A DNA stretch of 64,000 nucleotides from contig VYZI01000109.1 in NCBI GenBank assembly GCA_013397695.1, forward strand, positions 983,454 to 1,047,453, given 5' to 3'. Below are positions 52,001 through 61,000 of this stretch, piece by piece (within the stretch, counting starts at the first letter, position 1; each line of letters opens with the position of its first letter). The position numbers and the translations under genes are program-made. The notes beneath the pieces were generated by a model. The model did no database searches, was not told where the DNA came from, and saw nothing but the letters and a program-made list of their open reading frames with translations. This stretch comes from Centropus unirufus (Eukaryota > Chordata > Aves > Cuculiformes > Centropidae).

Positions 52001-55000
52001 TAGCTCACTAATAAATTGCTGTCAAGTAGCATGTATATAGGTTGGAAACTACATAAAAATAAAATAAAATAAAATAAAATAAAATAAAATAAAATANAAT
52101 AAAATAAAATAAAATAAAATAAAATAAAATAAAATAAAATAAAATAAAATAAAATAAAATAAAATAAAATAAAATAAAATAAAATAAAATAATCTATATA
52201 TATGTAGCATATTTTAGAACAGCAAGGCCAGAAACAAAATAAGCATCCTCACCCCTGCACTGAGTGAGTGGGTTGTTTGCCCCATTTTTACCTGATTTTC
52301 TATGAGAAATAGCGATGCTTCTGTTAGATGTTGTAACCATCTTTTCTGCCCCATTGTGCTGTGGAGGGTAGGAGGACGAGTGCTAAATGCCAGCTCTGGT
52401 TCCTACAGGGCCAGGGAGATGTCTGCACTTTTACAGTCATGCCTAAATTTGAGGGACAACACAGAGCAGCATCACCCTGTACTTAGGGACAGAAGAACCT
52501 GTTGCATCTTTTTGAATATCAGGGGACTTCAGGCTGGTAGCTAAGATTAATTGCAGGAAATAGTAGATGAAGCAATATGTATGGTGAGAAGGTCAATGTT
52601 GAGAGTTAAATCTTGCTTATTGGTTATACTTAGAAGTCCAAAGTCCCTGAAGCACTGTAAAGTAATAACTAATATCATGAAAATTACTTACATCATTGAC
52701 TCGATTTGTTGTGTTCAGTGCCAGCAATGCAGCTTCATTTGCTTCTTCAATATAATTGGCAATGTTTTCATATGCATTTGAAGCATTTATTGCTCTTTGT
52801 ACCAAACCATTTGCATCAACACCATATAAATTCCTAAGAAAAGGAGAGTAAGAGGAAGAAAGCAAAACAAATCAAAGTAGTTCCAAATAGATTAATTTTC
52901 TTAACGTTCTGTGAATTATAACTACATAATCATACACAATAAATATACTTTGCCTAAAAAGTACTATCTTCATTGTGTATGACTGCATATTTCAATGTGG
53001 AACAGGAAATAACTACAGGGATAGAAAGTACTTCCCAGTGGTTTAACTCCGGGAATTTTACTCTTAATGTTTATGTAAGCAGGAACAAGTGACTACTGAG
53101 TATTAATCTTATTTTACATCTAAATTAGATATGCCAGATGTTAACAACATAATGTCTATCAGTTGTCCTTCCATAGGCATAATTCTTGGCTGTGAATGAA
53201 AAGATGTATATGTGCCAGAGATCAGGACATCTTTATCACTGGACTATTTGTACTTTCCTAAATTGCACAGGAAAATGGGGAGGACCAGATGCAGAACTGC
53301 CCATGATAATGAAATTTTGTGAAAGGCTAGGTTTCAAAAATACAAGAAAGCTTTGCTGGAATGGTAGAGTTTGATTTGTGTATTAGGCGACAACTGGTCT
53401 TCACAGCAGATTCCAAAAACAGGTTTAGGACTCAACCTTCAGCTATTACCAATTTTGAATAAATGTTTTTTTAAATTTGTTCTTGTGATCAACAGAATTC
53501 AGAATATGTTTGGTATGGACTCTAAATATACACAAGTGCGTGTATTCACTTCAAAGAGTTTTCACAGTGAGGACTTATTAAGTCTCCAGATTCCGTGTTG
53601 CAAGAATTTCCTACTATATACCTCCAGGACAAAAAGAATAAATGCTCTCAAATAAAAGTCTAACAAGCTTATAAAGCAAACCCGTAAACCCCAAAATTAT
53701 TTGAAGGCAGACTAAATGTTTTAAATGATTAAAGCTTCACTGCAGGACAATGTTCTTAAAAATAAGAGTCAACATGTTTCCATCTGGATGCTTCATAATT
53801 ATTTGTTTGCTTTCTGTTAAATTCCTAATGGGTTGGACTTAGTAGTTGATTTAAAATTATTTTGTTAAGGGTTGAAGGCTAGCTGTATGGGATATTATCT
53901 TCCAAGTGATTCTGCTGCCCTCAGATGATCTCAGACTGAATATACTGTTTGTTTTTCAGGCTCGCTGCAGTTTGCATGGCATTATAGAACAGGATTTCAG
54001 TTATCAGCTTTAAACAACTATACAAAAGAAAACCATGTTATTTTTTTCTCTGTTTCAATCTACTATCTAGGGCATAATAACATTAAGAAACAACTGGCAA
54101 GATATTTTATTTAAGAAATCATTTGCAGCAGTCATTTTTCCATGGGTAGTGCCAGTTGAAAATACAGTCATGTTTCAAATCTATCTAAAAAGATTTTTAG
54201 TAAACTGGGGGAAGTTGGTACGTTCAGCATCTTATAGCAAACTAGGATGACTTACAGAAACTTTTGGTTTTACAGTGGCCCAGTTTCACAGGGATACAAT
54301 CTATTGAGTATGACTCCATCTGTAAAGCAGTTCTTGAACAACAATTACCCCAAATCCCAATTTTTGCCTCATAATGCTAAGCTTTTTAAAATGTGAATGG
54401 ACTTACTGACATGAGCTGTTTCTGCAAACCCCATTTAATCTGCCTGTATTTTTTTACTTTTCAGTAATCTGTCTTTCCTATTCTCTTGCTGTGGGAAAAC
54501 AAGCACGTGTCAAATTAGAAAGGGGAAAATGTCACCCAAGATATCTGCTTATTTATTCTTTGAAAAGATTAATAGATTTTGCTTAGGTCAAATTCAGCTG
54601 TTCCCTCTGGACCTTGACAAGTCCTTCCATACATGACTTAACAATTTCTTTAGTGCCTGTTTAGAGGCAGCATATCTAATGTTACTGTGTTTCTGCTTGT
54701 CTTTCAGTTCATTCATCTATTCAATCAGTAGCACTTATAGGAACAAATTTTACCGGTCTAGCTCATCAGCAAGTCTTCTTAGGTTGTGTGCATGATGCAT
54801 AGCCTTTTCTACCAAATCATCATCAAACAGAGACAGATTGGCGAGTTTTTCTTGCAATTCCTTTTTTGCACCATCTATTTCTGCGTAGAACCCTGATGCA
54901 TTCTGAACAAAATACAGAAGAAAGGAGAGAAGATGAAAACTAAAAAAGAAATAAAATCAAGCCTATATTTTGTTTATTATGTTTTATTTCACATTTTATG

Positions 55001-58000
55001 TTATTATAATTTTGTTTTCTGTTGCATTTGTTTGATATTATATTTTTAGCAGATAAAAATGAGTAAAAATCAAAAAGAGTCTGTGCCATGAATGTCAGTA
55101 TGACAAAGGAAATGCAGGAAGACAAACATCAACCAAAATTCCCAATTTATTGAAACTAGAGGGAGAGATATGTGTGAAATAGCAAAGCAAGACAGTTGGG
55201 AAACATCTTACTATCTTTTATGTTTGCTCCAGGCTGGTGCCAATGAGAAGTCTTTTAGAATGAAATGCTAATAGATGAAGTGATTAAACCAGATCTTTGC
55301 AAAAAACTCCTTATTATGTTTCTTCTTGAATTAGGAGGTGGAACCCACTTTTTTTTTCAAACCTCTTCTCTGTAAAGGCTTCCAGCCAGATGTTAGTTTT
55401 GTGAGTCTGTGTCCCAGGGACAATTTGGCAACAGCTGGAGTGGGGCAGAGAGTTTAGCTGTACAGTTGTGGGCTGCGGCACACTTGGGAAAATGGGAAAA
55501 AGGTCTCTGACCTCTTTCTGTGTTCTTGCACAGAGACATTCCTCATGCTAAGATACCTTGGGTTAGCCTAATTTGTAGATTATCCCACCTAAGTACTAAC
55601 TGTATGTACATGTAGGTAAGGAGAAATATTATCCCTTTGCCTTAACCATACTTTTTCCTTATGTGCAATAATTGTAGGGAAGAAAAATTGGCCAGCATTT
55701 ACCTCCTCTCTAATATATGAACTTGCTGAAATTTTTGAGGAATACAAATGTGGCCTCAGCATACAAGAAAAAAGTATGAAAGAGAGAAAAAGAAAGCATG
55801 AGTGAAGTGTGAAAATACCTATTTTTGAAGAGGATGGAAGAGGTATGATGTTCTCATGCAATTTCGCTTCGTGCAATGTTAATACCTCCTACATGTAAAC
55901 GTATCCTAGGGAAATGGGGACCCATAATGATAAAATGCGGCAATTTGTTTTTCACAAATCACAGGAGAAAAAAAAATCATACTGCTTGATAATCCAGGGA
56001 TGGTTATAAAGCAAGTGTTCTTCTTTCTGTTTTCTCAAAAATGGAAGTCAGCAACGATGGCCAAAATGAATGTTTATGGAGAATTTTAATTTGTCTTAAG
56101 CTATCTCGAATTTTAAAAGAAAAGATAAAAAAAAAGGCTTTGGTAAAATGGCAAATATTTTAGCTAGAAAAATCCCAGTTTTATTTTCTTATTTTTTCCC
56201 TTGAAAATTCAAAATCCATGCAAATGTTTAATGTCCTAATAGACCTTGTGTAATTCAAAATGCTGGATACTAGCCTGCAGTTCCAGAAGAGGATTTTGTA
56301 TAAAAAATGTGCTTATATATGTTTTATGCTTTGACAATGGTGAGTTTCAACACTGATATATGGGATCTTTATCCTTCTTGGATAGTCACTTGCAGGAATA
56401 ATAAAAGGAATTCAGAATATAGTACACACTGTTACCAGAGCATCTTTGGGCAGCTGCTTGTAATGAAAAGACTGAGAATTCTGCAGAAACAGTAAGGTGT
56501 CCTTACAATATAAATCTTTTTCTGAAGCAATAAATTGTAATTAAAGGACCTCTCATCCAGGAAAATGTCTATATTTTCTGAGGAATATTCACCACTATTT
56601 ACTTGAAGTAGTATAAAAGAAGAGTTATTTATTTAATTTCTTAAACACATGACTTTAAAAAAATTTAAAAAATCGGGGCATATAATTTAAATAAGTCACT
56701 GAGGCACCGACCTTTATTATCTCACTTAACTCAGAGTTGACCTTTTGTGGTCCTGCCAAAATAGTTGTGGCACTTAACAGTGTGCTGTTCACTTCATCTA
56801 TTTGTCCTTTTATTTTTTCATGCTGTTTCTGAAAAAAAGATAAAATTAAATTAAATCACATCCAGACCCTAAATTATTTAGTGAATTGCTAAAATATAGT
56901 CTTACCATTTTGTCATGTCATTAAAGGCAATTCAAAAGATTCATTGATAAACTACATTTTAGACAAATATAAATTTAGTCTAAGTTTTCCCCAGACGTGT
57001 CTAAATGCTGCATATTACAATGTGACTCCTTCCATTCTCTCGTCTTTGTGAATGTGTTTCTTATTTATATGCATTAATTTTATCTTATACCATGAGCAAT
57101 TATTGGAATGAAGCATTGTTCAATCCACTGCTAGGAGAGACAAATTGCACATGGATTTTTCATAGTGGTCTGGAGATTAGGTTTTTTTTTCCAGAGGTTT
57201 TTTTAATCTGCAGCGCAGAGATCTCTTTTCCTTGTAAACAGTAAGGCTAATGTGAAAAATCTCGTTTGTACAGCATCTGTCTCCATTGTGAGGAAAAATG
57301 ATGCACCAACTGGTTGAAAAGAGTGAACAATTGCTACTCCCCACTTCAGGCATTGCTTCATAAATGTGAGAGGAGTTGCAGCTTGGCACTGTAATTATGA
57401 AACAATGGAACAACAGAAGAGGCCTTGTATATAAGGATCCCAAGCTGCTTGTAGAAGAATTCATGAGAACAGCACGTCCGATGTCTCGGTTGAATTCTCA
57501 GACCTTTTAAATCGGCATGAACTTCTAGTGCTGCAGATTTCAAGAACTCAAAACTCAGCCACTGATGCTATTAAGCCTCGAGGATGGCCTCAGTTTGCGA
57601 GAATATTCTTCAAATATCAAAATTGCTCCTTAAACCACTCTCTTCCAGAATCCAATTTCAGCCATTGAAATGAAAACAGCGGTCCCAAATTTTTCTCTTT
57701 GTCATTTTCTTACTTGCTGAAATAATAAATCAAAAATTTTAGGCACTTTGTATCCCTTAAAAAAACCTAAAGAGCAGAGAGAGTCACAAAACTTCTGCGA
57801 GGGGAAAAAATAGTGGGTCTGTATGCCTGAGTGTTTTTCTGGGATACGAGACCTGAAAATTCAATTTCCGCATTAGCCAGATGGGATTTGAACCTAATAC
57901 CACCACCTACAGGCAAACATGCCCCCTTTCCATGCTGCAGGGGACAGACCTCCTCTGAGCTCTCCTCTGGAGTGATTACTTTATTAAAAATACTGAAGCT

Positions 58001-61000
58001 ATTCATTTGAACAGAGCATAAGGGAAAACTGCTGTATCCTTAAAGTTAGGCTGTTCACTCACCAAGTAGGAAACAGAATTTCAAGATATCTGTTGTGGAA
58101 CAGTACGTGTGCTTGATGATACAAAGATAATCATCTGCTCTTCTTGAAAAAATGGGGATGCATTTTGTTTGAAGAGGATCAAAGAGAAAGTTTGGATATG
58201 GAGACAATATGAATGCACTCAGCCCAGGGCATGAATGCAACGAGTCTTTAAAAATAATGGTTTTGATAGAATTTAATTAATTCTGTGAGCATGAAGCCCT
58301 TCCACCATATAAATCAGTACATAACAGATAAAACAATCCCACCACAATTTAGATAGCAGTCATGCTACAGGGAATTTTAAGCTTCTTGGGTTTTGTTGTA
58401 ACACATCTTCCTAGTTTGGACATTAGTATCCCTCTCTTCCTTGGTCTGCTGCAACTTGGCATTTATTCACTCCATGAATAAATAATAGTACCTTACACTT
58501 CCACAACTTATTTCTTAGAATTGGAGTCTCAAAGTCATTCCACTGAGTGGTCCAAGAAATTATTTTTTGGTATGATGATTCCTGAATCTAAATTGTTTGC
58601 ATTTCCTATTTTAAGTGCTGGCAGAGATGGAGTGTTCACAGAAAACAGTTATGATAAATGTATTGCATAGTACCTCATGCTTTTGAAGACTGGCTGTGTT
58701 TTCCTTATTTATATCCTCTGTTTTTATAACATAGTCATGCGCCTGGTCTAATGCTTCTTCCAGGTCTGACAGCTTCATGTCCTGTTCACTGAGCTGATCC
58801 AGCACATCGGATACCAGAGACCTGGTGTCATTATATTTCTCATGGAATTCTTCAACTTGCTGTAGCACTGGGAGAAAAATCAGAGACAACTGATTAACCC
58901 AAAACTTGGATTTCTGAGAAAACTTTCCTAGGCAACAATTTCTGTTACTCAGGGGACAGTAAAGCACATGTTAAAAGCTCACTTGAGAGACTATATATCA
59001 AGGTTTTAATTTTTCCCTCCCATTTGAAAAGATGCTTCTTATTTTAGTATTTCATTTTTATCCCATTAATTCCTCCTCTCAAGTAGCTTTTCCTAAAAGA
59101 AACTATGTTTATCTTTCCTTGCTCTTTTCTTTTTGTTTTATTGTCACAGCTAACCAGTCCACTCTGGAGGAGACAATCCTTATTGCCTTTGGGCTCTGAC
59201 TCATATTCACCAAGCTGTGAGAATTAAACTGTTGCTCTTTCCCTTCTTGGCAGCTTTTCTCTCTGCTGGAGTTTACTGTCCCCATGGTGGAGCTGGCAGT
59301 GGGGAAGGAAGATGTTCAACATGAGGAATTCCAGGCCTGGCATGAGCCTTGCTAAGCGGCTGTCACTGAGGTGCTGCAGTGCACAGGCACACACGGACGC
59401 ACAGACATACACATATTTCTCTGCTTGTTCTGCCACAGGGACAGCAAACACCAGCAGAGACTTGGGGTAAGTCTTTGGAAGAGGTTTCATCTTCAGCATT
59501 GTAGTTGGTGCTTGCCAAGTGCCTGCTGGTCCTCCGCAGGGACTCAGCAGTGCATCCAGAGCTGCCTGGCCCATGCCAGCTGCACAGCAACATGTGGGTG
59601 AATGGAAAACAGCTTTAAAACTCACACTCCTCTGCTGCATTTTCCTCTGCATCCGCAAGCTGCCTCTGATTTGTGAAAGGCTTACGGCGTTTGATCTCAT
59701 TCAGCATATTCTCAGCCATGCTCAGCTTTTGGGCAATTTCTTCCGGGGTCAGCTCTTGTTGAATTGCATAGTATTTCATCTTGCTGCTGATTTCTGTGGA
59801 TAAAAGGAACAGATGGTCAATCCAGCATGACTGCAGGGTAGTAAATACTATGGAGCACTTTTACTTTTGTGAATCCCTATCATGCTGATGGTAGAAGAAA
59901 GTTCTCATTATCTTCCAACTTTATAGTGGATAATTATTATGTTTAATCCAGTCTTAAATTAAACCTGTAAATAAATCACACTTTCTGGCATATGTGGGTG
60001 TCTCATCAGAAGAGGAGGACATTAAGCAGGCATGGGTTGTATGCATCATTTGGTTTGGCAGTTCTTATAGGCTGGGAACATCATCAGGAGTTCTGTGGCA
60101 CGTAGCAGGCTGAGGCTTTCGAGTAGGATCGTGGTTTTTAAGTGCAGTGGCAAAAATGATACGTTTATTCAATAACAACAGCGACAAGGAGACTGAAGTA
60201 ACCTCTTTTTTCCATTTGAAGAAGTTTGAGGCACCCTAAAGAGGTAACATATGGCTTGTGGCCTGATACTGCCTAGCTGGTTTGGAGACAGATAGTATTT
60301 CAAGGTTTTGGTCTCAGTTCAAAAAACACTACTGGATCCCTGCAGCTGAAATTGAGTTTACCCATCCCCAGTGCAGGCATTCCAGAGTTTACCCACTTAC
60401 TCTTTGGCCTTGATTCACCTCCTTTTTTATGCCCTGTGAAATGAGTAGCTTTGGGTTTCATTCATCACTAGTTTTGTGGACAAACCGAGTATAAAAACCA
60501 GCATTATGCATTTGTGAGATTTTAATAAAAAAGTAAATGTGTAATTGTGGCACAACGGATTCTTTCTGGCAGAGTGTCTTCATACAGAGTTTCTGCCTGG
60601 CAGCTCGTTACTTAAGATTTCAAGTCTCATACTGAGCAGCAACTGACCACCACCAGTGAGTTCATAGCCTTTTTCCTTGTCATGCAGGAATATACGTGTG
60701 CATGTGTGCACATATGTGTTAGCCTTTCAGTAAAGAGTGGCTTACCTTCTAACAGGGGTGATGCCTTGGAGGTGAAAATGATTTTCACCCACTTGTCTCC
60801 AACTCCTTTCCGGGCGAACTAGCTCTATGTTTTTATTTACAGCCATGGGTGTTGCTTCTTCTATGATAGCTCAAACTGAATATGCTCTTTGTGCACCAGA
60901 CTAGATATATTTCTACCTTCTGTGATTCTTTTTCTGCCCAAAGCAGTTAATAATACAAAGTTTCTATCTACAGAGAACAATCAGTGATTTTTGGTGAACA

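Noticed and set aside
59224..59700. Minus-strand frame of 158 codons near exon w2
   Set aside because: Out of frame with w2 and mostly intronic; its Cys/Val-rich run comes from a CA/TG-rich stretch.
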